Assembly: GCF_036711975.1 (NCBI RefSeq)
Contig: NC_091972.1
Span: 9,925,001-9,989,000 of the forward strand
DNA from: Onthophagus taurus
Taxonomy: Eukaryota; Arthropoda; Insecta; Coleoptera; Scarabaeidae
Length of the DNA: 64,000 nt
Direction: 5' to 3'
Below are positions 10,931 to 22,756 of the stretch, piece after piece. A program made the position numbers and the translations under genes. The notes beneath the pieces are model-generated. The model did no database searches. It saw only the letters and a program-made list of their open reading frames with translations, and was not told the DNA's origin. Each line of letters begins with the position of its first letter. The stretch's first letter is position 1.

Positions 10931-10966
10931 TTTAATCTATAAAGACTTCTGTCTTTATAGATTAAA
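10931..10966. repeat. perfect 16-bp inverted repeat, 4-nt loop
   Basis: tttaatctataaagac (10931-10946) is followed after ttct by its exact reverse complement (10951-10966). No poly-T rule applies in a eukaryote, so it is not called a terminator. It may be a remnant of a mobile element end or a cruciform-prone site. Confidence 0.75.
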
Positions 10967-10969
10967 ATT

Positions 10970-13900
10970 CTTTTTAACCCAGTTTTATAATCATGTATGC
11001 AATATACAGCGTGTCCGTAAAGTATCCCCTACTTATAGGGGATTTAAAATTTTACTAGTATTAATATTAGCTAAATAAGGAAATTTTTGAAGAAAAAGTA
11101 CTTTCAATTACTTCAAATTTGTTTAAATTTATAAAAAAAGCAATAGATTGATTTAGTGAAGTTTGTTGAAGTGTGGTTTCGCCCAATCTTGTTGGGATTG
11201 AGTTGAGTCAACATTATCAGAAAATCTGGCCGTTATGGAAGGAATGATACCGTTTTGCAAAAATTTGGTCGACCAGACTTCGAGAAATCTTGTAGATGCT
11301 CATGATTTTTAAATTTAGTCACAACTCGGCTTACCACACTTTGGCTAATGAGTTAGCGATTATGATAAGTTGCATTAAAGAGGTCAACTACTTACTAAAT
11401 CAGTTTTTGACACTTAGGAAATTGTTTGTAATAATTGGTTACCATAGTTACTCATGGCTACTACTATTTTTAACAAAATTCGATTTCTTCAACGTAGGCT
11501 ATTGCCTAATCTGTCTCGCCGTTAACATTTTATTAAAGATAACGATTAATTGTTGATATATGAAACAATTGGTTGCCATGGTTACGCATGGCTAGTGCTA
11601 TTTTTCAAGTGAATGGAATATAATGAAGCTTTAAAGAAACTCTTTTTAATGGTTTTAGCGAATTTATCCGTTACTTTTGGAAACATTGTATATTAACCTT
11701 AACAGTTTTTTTTTTCTGTCATGTGTGCAATAATATATGGACAAATAACAAATGTGTTGTTTGAGAAAAGCCACACGAAAATATCCTAAATGAATAGAAC
11801 TGGCGATTTTGATGGCCAATCCATTTGGCACCAAACTTTTCATTTAAAATGTTCTTGACGTTTGGTGCAGTTTGAGAGGTGCTCCTCAAATAGACAGAAA
11901 TTCATGAATGTATTCTTCATTCAGCTACCAATGTAACTAATTCTGCATTGAAAATAGGTTGAGTTGTTTTTCTCGTCATTCTAAACTTGAGGTTTTATAT
12001 TAAATAGCTTTTTCTTAGTATGAGTCATAAATATTTTTGATTTAGACTTTTTACAATGTCGCGTTGTATTCTTCAGGTCAGACATTTCAAAGATGGAAGC
12101 TCTTGTAACAACTTTGTTGTTTTTCCATTGACATAAATACCACTACTTTCTCTATGTATTCTTGTAGAACATACAAATTATTTTGTTTTTCTATTTTAGT
12201 TAAAACTTCTTCCACAAAGAGAGTTGAAAAAATTCGAATGGTGTTTTTTCCAAAATTGAAAAATGGAATTATACAACTAAGAATTTGAACATTTCTTTTA
12301 AATGGTTGAACAGCGAATTGTGAAAGAGTCATATTGCCTTCAAAATCATTTATAATTTTACAAAATACATAAAATAACATTTCATAGAAGATCATCTATG
12401 TTTTATGTTTTAATACTGCAAAAAAAGCATAAAAGAACTGTTAAATAAAAAAAAACTTTACCTATTAGTCACTATGAAAACGTTTCATTAGTTCCAATAA
12501 TTTCTGTTCAAAAATATAAAAAAAACAATAAAACGACTAAAAGCAAACTAAATTAAACAAAAACAATCAAGGTAAAAATAATAAACAAATAAAAATGACG
12601 CAAAAATACACGAAATAACCTTTATAATAAATTCATTGAAATACTTATTTGAAATGTTTGTGTAAAAGTTATTGAGTAGTGCGTTTCCATGTTGGAAAAA
12701 AGAAATTGCACTTGTAAATTCAACATATAAATACGTATCGTGCTATTTAAAATGTAAGCTGATGGTGTAACTGAAGAGACAAAATAACCAACAGGAAGTG
12801 TTTCATAATCTTGGTGCGTACTGTGTTTGGTTAAAGTTTTAATTTAGTAGTTGACATTTAAACAATTAAGATAACTTTTAATTTTTTATTAGTATTTTAA
12901 TAAGTAATATCAAAAATGACGTAATTTGATAAGAAAAAAATTTTGTAGGCGATTTTTGTAGATACGGAAAAAATCTAGAACATTCCACGTCTGTAAAAGT
13001 TTCGTCTTTAAAACTAGAAAGTTTTCTCAATAATTTTCCTCGTCTGCAATAGACAACTTTCCAGACTTTGATGTAAATGAGCATTAACTATTTCCTTCTG
13101 TGTTATCTTTTAGTTTATCGCTAAATTAAGGTTAATTTAATTCATGAAAATATTTAATAATAATAATAAAAATAGTCCCAAAATCTGTTTACAAACATAT
13201 TGTGTTATTATCATGGTTTCATGCATTAATTATTATTGCTTTTAAATTTATTTTGTTTTCGACTAGTTTATTTAAAATCGAGCAACGAAACCAAACTGTA
13301 CAAGAAATCTTAAACATTTCCTTTCAATGCGTATGTTGAACATCTGCGCTTTATCTACACATCTGTGGCAGGTGCGTTATAGATGAAACAGAACATTTAA
13401 GATAAACAACAAATATTTCTTACGTCATATCACATTCAAAATGGTCTCTATTATGTTTCATTAAGTACGTATTAAAAATTACAGCAAATATTTTCTTTGG
13501 GGAAAACGTAATGGGTTGGTTCATTACTGACTTAATTAAACAACTCCATTTAATGTGATGTTACATCGCCACATCGATTATTCATATTTAACTTTTGTTC
13601 TAATTTCCAAGTAACACTGTTGGTTTACTTAGGGTACATATGGCAAACAACTGGCAAAAGTTTTTACATTTTTTTTTGTTTAATTTCATAGCGTCTTCAT
13701 ATTTCTATTTTAAAGTTTCTGCCAAAGATGTTTTTCTAAAATCTTATTAATCTAAAATGTCTTCATTTTAAACTGAATTGACTTATTTTACTCCGAAGCC
13801 ATTTTTTGAAATACAAATAAACTATTATGGTTTGCAGCGAGATATTTGTGAAATTTCTGAAAAAAGTTTTAAATGACGTGGAATAATGTTGACCATACAT

Positions 13901-15630
13901 ACATTCTTAAATGTGAGAGATGAATGTATATGATTACCAAAAGCTAAGATATCTGATTTTGCATTTGTTATAAAATTTTGTTAGATTTTAATCCATAAAG
14001 ACCGTGGTGCTTTCAAATCACGTTTTTACTAACATGAACTTTCTTAGATCATACAACGGCAATTAAGGATTAAACAATAATCGTGTATGAAGATGTGCCA
14101 ATATCAAAGAACAGTGTAGAGAAATCACACAAACAATTACAACAGTTAATTAAAATTCAATTTCGATTTGATCATTCGATCTGGATGATGATGATGAATT
14201 GTGGATTTCAATTACCTTTCTGTGTATGATACTTATTGAAAGGGTGACGTAATTTCCATTAGTGAAGTAAATAATAATTTTGGAAATAGGCGAAATATAC
14301 ATTATTACCATGTTTTATGGTGTGATTTCATTTTAGTAACTTGAGATGTTTCTGTTTCCAAAACATAATGTTTATGTTCTATTCTAGACAATATTTGTAT
14401 GTCTCTCTTGGTTGTTTCTTGAGTAGGTTTGATTGAATCTGGCATCCTGGAATTCTGTTGTCTTTGTGTATGAAGCTGCTCTCTTTATTTGATTCAGATG
14501 TGTATCTTTGAGTATAGCTGAATAAACAAACATATTTCTAGCATCACCAGCACTAAGTAACAAAACATCTTATCTTATCCGTATGTGTATCAGCTTGTCG
14601 ATTATGTTACGATGCGTATAAATTATTAATTATACATAGTTACCATGCTATATGTCAAAAACTGTTCTGGTGCACTAACAACGACATCCTAGATTGACAG
14701 AGTCGTGGTACATCTATTCCTTGATTTCCACAGTAGTTTCTTGAGGAAATCGGAAAATATAAAAAAACGCATAATTACTTTCAATAAAAAAAACAAACAA
14801 AGGTAATAAAATATATTTGTTTATTAATTAGATACAACGTATAAATCAACAAAAAATAAAATCTAAAAGATAAAAATTATCACCATCTCTTCTTTCAGAT
14901 CATCGACGTCAAAGTCTTCTTTGTAACTAGTTCGAGGTTACTTTCATCAAATAAAAATGTGTGCTGATTCCATATTAGAAGAAAAAACATTTGCACTCCG
15001 AGGAGATTTTTTTAATGAAATCTGTTATTAACATTTGTTTCTAATTTATTATTTCTTAATAGACTTCATTATATTAAGCCAAGTAGTGATAATATCATGT
15101 TGGAATCGAAGACCCTGTTTAATATTTGCGTCATTTACCAATACCTTAATTTTTTTTCTAAATCAACCCAGTCTTATCAGCAGTAAAAACCAGATCATGA
15201 GTATATGAATCGTGTTGGAATTAAATGACATCCATTTCTGAGTTTGATACTCTATCCAAATCATTATCTTAATATATTAATGCCTTCTCCACGTTTTTTA
15301 TTACAATATATCTGACATAAGAAGTTGTGCTCGAACTTTTAGCCATTGTTTTTTCGACAAAATTTTCATTTCTAGTATCTTCGTTTGCAATATAGTCGAT
15401 TTGAGGAAACATAACAGGAACTGTTATGTGTGTTGAAAATGTAGTTGATATGGAACATATCATATTTCTACACTTTCAATTGCAGGTATCAGATCATGCT
15501 TTTTTTTTATTGTTCTATCAGTTTTGTTAAACATGTGTTTATATGGCATATTTGATAATCTCCTCATAGTCAGATAACAACCACCTATTTATACTTGTAC
15601 ATAATTAAGTCTGTACGTTGGCTTCTCCGT
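10970..15630. other. long AT-rich intergenic region
   Basis: No gene is recognised. Short frames such as 12087-12395 (minus) and 12878-13084 (minus) have low-complexity, AT-driven translations and no domain. At 11006-11040 the phrase acagcgtgtccgtaaagtatcccctac resembles the end of a dispersed element but no partner was found. The segment 14860-15500 on the minus strand gives scattered protein-like fragments that I could not assign. It probably holds old transposon debris. Confidence 0.45.
11430..11615 (+). repeat. short direct repeat pair
   Basis: aattggttaccatagttact (11434) and aattggttgccatggttacg (11568) begin two diverged copies of about 45 bases, 134 bases apart, each followed by catggcta.t.ctattttt. 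The function and family are unknown. Confidence 0.5.
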
Positions 15631-15635
15631 CCTAT

Positions 15636-16607
15636 TTACGACAAATAGGACAAATTATTTATAGAAGAAAGACAGAAAAAAATTATAGTTGTAGAAGTTA
15701 AAATAGTCCATATCTCTGTAGCCTTTCCTATATAAGTGTTTTTTTGGACTTTGTCCAAAGCAACTGCGATATACTTTAATTTTTTTAAATAGTCTTGGAC
15801 ATTTGTTTTTAAATTGGTGTCGTTTACAAGCTTTATTATATCTTTATCAATACTTATTCTGTTGTTTGAGCAAACGTCGAATAATATCGACCAGTTTTTC
15901 AAGTAACTTTCCAGGCAGTCCGATAAAGTATTCCAACGAACATCCTGAGGCAATACAAGAGCAGAACCACCAGCTTCCCGAAATTTTGCGCTAGCAAAAT
16001 GTACATTTCTGAAATATTTACAATTTTTTTTGGTATTACTCTTTATTCCTGGCACTTCTATATCATGGGCAAGTAAGTTTAATATATGGGCTGAACAACC
16101 ATAAGTTATTTTGGTCACATTTGCAGCGTTATCTGTGACTATACTAGTTACCTTACAATTGTATTCTTCACATTTCTTAATTGAATTTTTAAGTAGCTGT
16201 AATAAATACTCAGATGTGTGACTATTCCTACTCGTATCAATGGACTCTATCAGATGCACCCGTTCACTTTCAATATCTGTGACACATACGCCTATTATAG
16301 GTTCATTATGAACGTTACTCCAACCGTCAAGCGCTAAACAAATCTTATTGTTGCATAAATTTTCTTTAATCGTTCTTTGTACTAAATTATGAATCTTATC
16401 AAGCAAGTTAGTAGAAACAGAATTCCTATTTGGTGACTTATATCCAGGACGTAATGCATTTATCATCTTTTTAAATTCGGGATGTTCAACTGCAAAGCTT
16501 GAAATGGTGCTTTTAGAAGTAGACGGTTTTGGGGTCATCACAACGTCACTGTCATTTGTACTTAAAGTGCTATCAGTAACAGAGATTGTTGATGTTGACG
16601 CTGACAT
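15636..16607 (-). pseudogene. hAT-superfamily transposase remnant
   Basis: An uninterrupted frame of 323 residues starts at the ATG at 16607. An acceptor-like ttttttttcag lies just upstream on the minus strand. The middle contains hallmarks of ZBED/hAT transposases: ICLALDGWSNVHNEPIIGVC around residue 90, the VTDNAANVTKITYGCSAHIL block that carries a catalytic Asp, and a downstream DVRWNTLSDCL-SYL motif. The N-terminal part is Ser/Thr-rich. The C-terminal hATC dimerisation domain is missing and the frame ends in unrelated residues, so the protein is truncated. The BED zinc finger would lie in an upstream exon (see 16745-16985). It could also be a domesticated gene fragment, but decay on both sides argues for a dead transposon. 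Confidence 0.8.
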
Positions 16608-16744
16608 AGACTCTGAAAAAAAAAGATTTGTTCAGTAATTTTTGTCAAATCAAATCTTAATTAAAGGGTTTAACCTAACCTAACCTTGAGGATTAATAAC
16701 AACACCCTAATACCGAAAAAATAAAAATTTATAATTCAAAGTTA

Positions 16745-16985
16745 CCTGTGTTATTATTTGGGTAAGCATCTCTTACATATTTTTAGGTTTTGGATAGCTC
16801 ATCTAGCGTTAAATCCTCATCTGACTCGGAATCATAGACAGTTGACATTGGTAGCTGAGAATTTTAAGATGGAACACATTTTTGAATATGTTACTAGTCC
16901 AGCCATAATTACTTTACGTTTATTACATTTAACAGTCACTGATTTTTTGTTATTATCTTTAACAACATCTTCCTTCCCATAGACG
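16745..16985 (-). pseudogene. decayed 5' part of the hAT gene
   Basis: Minus-strand frames upstream of the hAT ORF yield VYGKEDVVKDNNKKSVTVKC, then STVYDSESDEDLTLDELSKT after a frame change, followed by a donor-like cacaggtaac. The first block may be a ruined BED finger (only part of the Cys/His pattern remains). The acidic second block is typical of linker regions in such transposases. Assignment rests on position and orientation. Confidence 0.4.
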
Positions 16986-16989
16986 ACAT

Positions 16990-18300
16990 TTTTCAAAAGA
17001 AGAACACCACAGCAAAAAATAACTTACAGTAGACGTTATTGCAATAGCCAACTTGCAATGCAAATTTATAAATAGTCTGTGGTTCCTCCAAGGCAATAGT
17101 TCCTCATTGCAATTGGTTTTCTTATTTCGGGGATTCACCGGCACAGTATCACGGCGGCGGCGCGACGTAGTTCCAACTAATTGGCAGAACCAAAGGCACA
17201 CTAATAACAATAACAGCAAGTGTTTTTTTCTGATTATTCTGTGCTTGTACATATTCTTAGTCCCAATTGCGTTATGGCAGGTTTGACACATTCAAGTACT
17301 TTATACCAAATAAATAGCTTCGACGAAGTAATTTGCACAAATAATTATACTAAATAATTCGTTTACGTACAACGACCTACATGTACAAATTACCTCGTAT
17401 AAACTATCTGCATAAAACACAGAACGTATAAACATTCCCTTACGCATTTCAAAACAATACGAATAATATGGCTGAAATGCGGCGCCACAAACTGAAGGTC
17501 ATTGAAATGCTGTTATAAAACATCAAGAACTTTCTCGGTAAGTGATATATGGAGCTACTGTATAAAAGTCATTTTTGTTTATGTTATCATTGTTTTGGAT
17601 CTTGCATTATTATTAAACATGACTAATTATTTATCTAAAATCTTCAAAAATATGAATATCTATCCTCCTTCGATAAAACATTTTTCAACACTTCAAAACA
17701 CAATAAAATCCATCAAAAGTTTCGAATCATAAAAAATGAGATTTAATCAAAACGAGAATGTGCCATTTCTTTAAACTTGAAAGATTCTTTAAACTTGGTC
17801 ATTGAAAATGTATAATTTTTTTGTTATTAAGTGGTGGAATTAAAATGCCGGTAACGTAAACGAATGGTTGTAGGATACAGAAGAAATCGAAGAATAAAAA
17901 AAAGTAACAATAACGTATCGTATACATAGGCACCACCAGCACCAACAACCAACAGCAGAACCAAAGTCGACAACAGCAGCGACGGTGGTATAACGTGCGG
18001 GGTGAACAAACCGCGCGTCCATAGGACATTGACTTTCGCGTCGCGTCGCGTCGCCGGCGTCGCGCTCGCGTTTTGCGAAAACGCCCGAATCGATGATTTC
18101 GTTTGTTCCACTGCCTCCGATCGCGTTTTTCCGGTAGCGCGCGCAACTCATCCTACTGCCAGAGCGACGTGTGTCCGGTCGGCGATCTTCTCCGCTCTCC
18201 GTAATAACAATTAAGGCTTTAATAAAATGCACACATACATATGATAAAAGACCGTGGGCGCGTTCCAAATAATAACAACAAAAATTCTCGAAAAAAAGAC
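16990..18300. other. intergenic with GC-rich segment at 17980-18220
   Basis: Mostly AT-rich. A small CG-rich spot lies at 17130-17180 and a larger CpG-rich block at 17980-18220 (for example ttcgcgtcgcgtcgcgtcgc). Frames are open on both strands there. One minus-strand frame ends in a hydrophobic run (LLLSTLVLLLVVGAGGAYVY), but it has no ATG and no recognisable family, so it is not called as a gene. The block may be a promoter or first exon. Confidence 0.35.
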
Positions 18301-18302
18301 TG

Positions 18303-18443
18303 TAAAGGTGTGCCCACACATTGCGCGGCATGCCTCGCGATTTCCGACGTGATCGCGCGAGGCATATTTGCCTCGCGCAAACATTTTTTGATATGTCCAA
18401 AATTGCTGCTGCGAACTCCGCGTAATGTGTGGACACACCTTTA
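18303..18443. mobile_element. GC-rich MITE with GTGTGnCCACAC termini
   Basis: The left end taaaggtgtgcccacacatt and right end aatgtgtggacacaccttta are inverted repeats. Between them lies a hairpin-rich, CG-rich interior with an inner gcctcgcgat...atcgcgcgaggc palindrome. Related, more decayed copies lie at 52358-52563 and 52640-52741. No clear target duplication is seen and no transposase is encoded. The superfamily is undetermined. Confidence 0.8.
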
Positions 18444-20049
18444 GATTATTATTATTATTTATATTTAATTTTATTATATCCATCGATATATACATGCGAG
18501 GTAGAGAAAAATCTTGTAAATGTGTAATTAAGTCATTATTTATATCGCATCAATTTTTTTTCGATATTAATTAATTTCGGCGTGTATAGAAACTATTATT
18601 ATTATTATTATGTATCTGTAATTATTGAAATTTCCTTTTTTTCAAAAATAGGCTAAGTTTATCTAATGTTGTTATTTGTATTTATGGTATGTTCGAGATT
18701 ACTATATATATATTATGTACTTTTTATTATTGTAATAACGATGAATGATTGATGATGAGCGAGTATTAAAAAAGGTATGTTTCTCAAAATGTATGTAATA
18801 AAATTTGTTTATTATAAAAACGTTATGTTTCAATTTTTTATACATCTTGTTCAATGATTTTTATATTTACCACAAAGTCCCGCCGCACCACGCCGTTAAT
18901 TTCTTTAAGATCTCAATTAATTTGTGATTTACAGTTGCAACTAAAACTAATCATCCAATAATTAATGATTCTTAATTCTTCCGATTGGTACTAACCGATC
19001 ATTTAATGGCTGATTAACTTTGATTAATCTTTTTATATACATTTTCTTAATAATAATATAATTAAAGAAGAATCATTTTTATCTGCAATCAATATTAAAA
19101 TTCCTTATTTCAATGTAGAACAGCAAAGTATCATTTTGTTAAATAGTTAAGATTTTGGTGTTACAAATTAAAGTTATTAATAATTATTAACTTGTAAGAC
19201 TCAAACAGGCGTCAAATGTATTTAGTTCTTTTAATTTGAAAGTATACAGTGAATTTCACTTAAGATGCAATATACTAAAATATATTTAGCATGTACAAAT
19301 AAATAATTTAATATCATCAATACGATCAAATCGTCAGCATAATTCGTATAGTTATCAGCATGAAAATCTTCAGCATTATTTAATTCCACAACTAGCCCGT
19401 TTGTTAATAATGAGAACCTAAACTCTTCTTTAATAAGACGATGAGCAACTTACCACATTGCAAGAATTTTAATAGCTTCTGTGAACGCTTTGTTTCCGGG
19501 CCACATCATTTCTGGATAACATTCCCTCTTACCCCCTGCGCTCCCCCGATTGTGGTCGGGATATAACCGAGAAATAATTAAGTATTGAAAATTAATTTAT
19601 ATTAGACGATACAGTAAGACGGGAATTAAAGCTTCGCAAAATTTCTGGCGCGATAACTTTAGAAAGTGCAATAATCGATTTTCAATCAATTAATTTAGTT
19701 AGTAATATGTCGATTAACCATTGTGAGACAGAAATGTTCCAAAATTGTCAAAGAAATTCGGGATTTTCAATAAAGTACTTGTATTTATGACGTTATAAAA
19801 CTTTGGAAATATCGGATTACGAGTTATTTCTTGTAGTAACTATGAGATTTTGGGTCAATGCAGCTATCATTATTGATTGTTGCTGAATATTTTTTTTGGT
19901 GTAAATTGGTTTAAAACATTCTCCATAAATCAGAATCATTTAAATTAAATTTTTTCTTGTACGTTTTGTATTCATTTTAGAATTAATTGTAAAAAATCCC
20001 AAATAATGAAGTATAAAAAATTGTTTATTGCCTCTGGAAAATGGGTCAA
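18444..20049. other. AT-rich intergenic DNA
   Basis: (ATT)n-type microsatellites occur at 18449-18470 and 18592-18612. No gene, repeat family or RNA gene was recognised. Confidence 0.5.
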
Positions 20050-21990
20050 CTTTGTATTTTTAAAGAACAAGAGTTGTAGTAAATTTTATTCTTAACAATA
20101 TAGCTGTCTTTCATTTCTGCTCTCAGATGCGTCAATATCGAGAAAAATACGAAAATATGAACATTTGAGAAATTTGTTGCTTTTTCAATTTATTAATGGG
20201 TGCCACTCGGGAAACGGAGCATGTTAGAATAAAACTTTTAAAGCAAAAGTTGTAGTAAATTTTATTCTTAACAATATTGCTCTCTTCCATTTTTACTCTC
20301 ACATGCGTCAATATCGAGAACAATACGAAAATATGAAAATTGGATAGATTTATTGCTTTTTCTAGTTGTTCATGGTAATACTCAGGAAACGGAGCATATT
20401 ACAAAAATACTTTTGAAACAGTAGTTATTGCAAACTTTATTCTTAACAGTATTGTTCTCTTGCGTTGTTGGTCTTAGATCCGTCAGTATCAAGAAAAATA
20501 CGAAAATACGTAAATGGATGAATTTGTTGCTTTTTCAAGTTGCTCATGGTAATACTCGGTGAACGGAGTATGTTATAAAAAAACATTTAGAACAAAAGTT
20601 GTAGCAACGGTGATTCTTAACAATATTGTTCTCTTGCACTTTTTCTCTCAGATGCGTCAATATCGAGAAAATGCGAAAATATGAATATTAGATGAATTTG
20701 TTGTTTTCTCAAGTTGTTAATGGTACGTACCATTCGGGAAACGGAGCATGCTATAATAAAACTTTTAGAATAAAAGTTGTAGCAAATTTTATTCTTAACA
20801 ATATTGCTCTCTTCCATTTTTACTCTCACATGCGTCAATATCGAGAACAATACGAAAATATGAAAATTGGATAGATTTATTGCTTTTTCTAGTTGTTCAT
20901 GGTAATACTCAGGAAATGGAGCATATTACAAAAATACTTTTGAAACAGTAGTTATTGCAAACTTTATTCTTAACAGTATTGTTCTCTTGCATTGTTGCTC
21001 TTAGATCCGTCAGTATCAAGAAAAATACGAAAATACGTAAATGGATGAATTTGTTGCTTTTTCAAGTTGCTCATGGTAATACTCGGTGAACGGAGTATGT
21101 TATAAAAAAACATTTAGAACAAAAGTTGTAGCAACGGTGATTCTTAACAATACTGTTCTCTTGCACTTTTTCTCTCAGATGCGTCAATATCGAGAAAATG
21201 CGAAAATATGAATATTAGATGAATTTGTTGTTTTCTCAAGTTGTTAATGGTACGTACCATTCGGGAAACGGAGCATGCTATAATAAAACTTTTAGAATAA
21301 AAGTTGTAGCAAATTTTATTCTTAACAATATTGCTCTCTTGCACTTTTGCTCTCAGATGCGTTAATATAGTGAAAAATACGAAAATATGAATATTGGAGA
21401 TGAATTTGTTGCTTTTTCAAGCTGTTAATGGTAAGTAACACATGAGAAACGAAGCATGTTATAAAAAAACTTTTAAAACAAAAGTTATAGCAACTTTGAT
21501 TCTTAACAATATTGCTCTTTTGCACTTTTGCTCTCAGATGCGTCAATATAGTGAAAAATACGAAAGTATTGTTGTTAATGGTGCCACTAGGGAAACGAAG
21601 CATGTTATAAAAAAACTTTTAGAACAATAATTGTAGCAAATTTTATGGTTAACAATATTGCTCTGTTTTACTTTTGCTCTTAGATGCATCAATATCAAGA
21701 AAAATACGAAAATATGAATATTGGATGAATTTGATGCTTTTTCAAGTTATTCATGGTAACACTCTGCGAACGAAGCATGTTATAAAAAAACTTTTAAAAC
21801 AAAAGTTGTAGCAACTTTGATTCTTAACAGTATTGCTCTCTTTCATTTTTGCTCTCAGATGCGTCAATATCAAGAAAAATACGAAAATATGAAAATTGAA
21901 TGAATGTGTTGTTAATGGTAACACTTTGGATGCAATAAAAAAACATTTGGAACAAAGTTGTCGCAAATTTTATTCGTAATAATAATGTTG
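20050..21990 (+). repeat. tandem array of about 175-bp monomers with 527-bp higher-order unit
   Basis: About eleven monomers are spaced 173-178 bases apart, for example ttcttaacaatattgctctc at 20265, 20614, 20792, 21141, 21319 and 21500, with variants between. The block 20265-20792 recurs almost unchanged at 20792-21319, so three monomers form a 527-bp higher-order unit. Each monomer carries a pyrimidine tract ending in ctctcag followed by atgcgtcaatat. Short frames in the array are by-products of the repeat. The same family lies inverted in the UGT intron at 23940-25845. The last monomers are irregular and end at about 21990. Confidence 0.93.
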
Positions 21991-22650
21991 CTTCTTTCAC
22001 TTCATTTATATATTAACGTCATATATCGGTAGACTATCCTCTATATCTGTTGATCTACCGATAAATCAGTAGGGTTGGCAACGTGGTCGAGTAAAATACA
22101 GCCCTGGTTCGTATCTTGCCACTTTGTTTGATGCAATGATAAGTTACATTATTTTTAATCGCAAATGTACTCCAAAACCGGACGCATATTTCGAGATTTT
22201 AAGAAATTTCCGGTTAAAAACTCACCTTGTGTAATCTTATAATAAATCTTCAACTTTGAGTACCGTAATAAGAACACGTCCGAGATAACTCTATCTCATC
22301 TATCCGGTAAAATTCATTCAAATCATTATTAAAAATGATCTAACACTTTCGTTGAAGGTTAAAAAGTCTGTTTTAATGAAAATGTTTTTATTTAATTTTA
22401 CGCCCCACTCTTAATTATAAGTGACCATCAGCACTAAATAAACTTTATTTGTGCCTTGATACAAAAATAACTTTCTAATTCCTTTTGAATATAAAAAATG
22501 AAATATTTCCGCCAAAAAAAATGATTACATGGTATTATATGATTAAAAATAATTAGTAATGCTTAAAAAAGTGTTGTAATATTTCGCCACATGAAACTTT
22601 ATTACATTTTTTTAATAATCATCTTGACATTAATTTTAACCTTCGTACTT
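21991..22650. other. UGT upstream region
   Basis: Directly after the array a small inverted repeat, tatcggtaga ... tctaccgata, spans about 22024-22066. The rest is AT-rich with no gene seen. It is the natural place for UGT regulatory elements, but no specific site is identified. Confidence 0.4.
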
Positions 22651-22655
22651 TATCG

Positions 22656-22695
22656 GTGTATAAATTGAAATCGTGGTCACTTATCGAAGCCAGTA
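22656..22695 (+). promoter_or_regulatory. candidate TATA box and initiator of UGT
   Basis: gtgtataaatt at about 22656-22666 is followed about 30 bases later by gccagtataa, an initiator-like CAGT at 22691. The predicted leader would be about 66 bases with no ATG before the UGT start. Confidence 0.5.
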
Positions 22696-22756
22696 TAAAC
22701 AGGATGAGTTCGTTTAAAAGATTTTAAGAGCCTACAAAATAAGTTGAACTGTCATC

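Noticed and set aside
12087..12395. 102-codon minus-strand frame
   Set aside because: Phe/Ile/Lys-rich translation typical of AT-rich DNA, with no motif and no splice or promoter context.
16664..16690. taacctaacctaacc considered as a telomeric repeat
   Set aside because: Only two to three units, too short to separate from chance.
17130..17180. Apparent inverted repeat giving SRRRRD on both strands
   Set aside because: The similarity comes only from a cggcggcgg core. The flanks do not pair.
17799..18436. Overlapping minus-strand frames, one with a hydrophobic run
   Set aside because: Three frames are open at once because of GC content, none has a convincing ATG and one runs through the MITE at 18303.
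20132..21966. Several short frames on both strands inside the arrays
   Set aside because: They recur with the monomer period, lack domains and differ by frameshifts between copies. They are by-products of the satellite.
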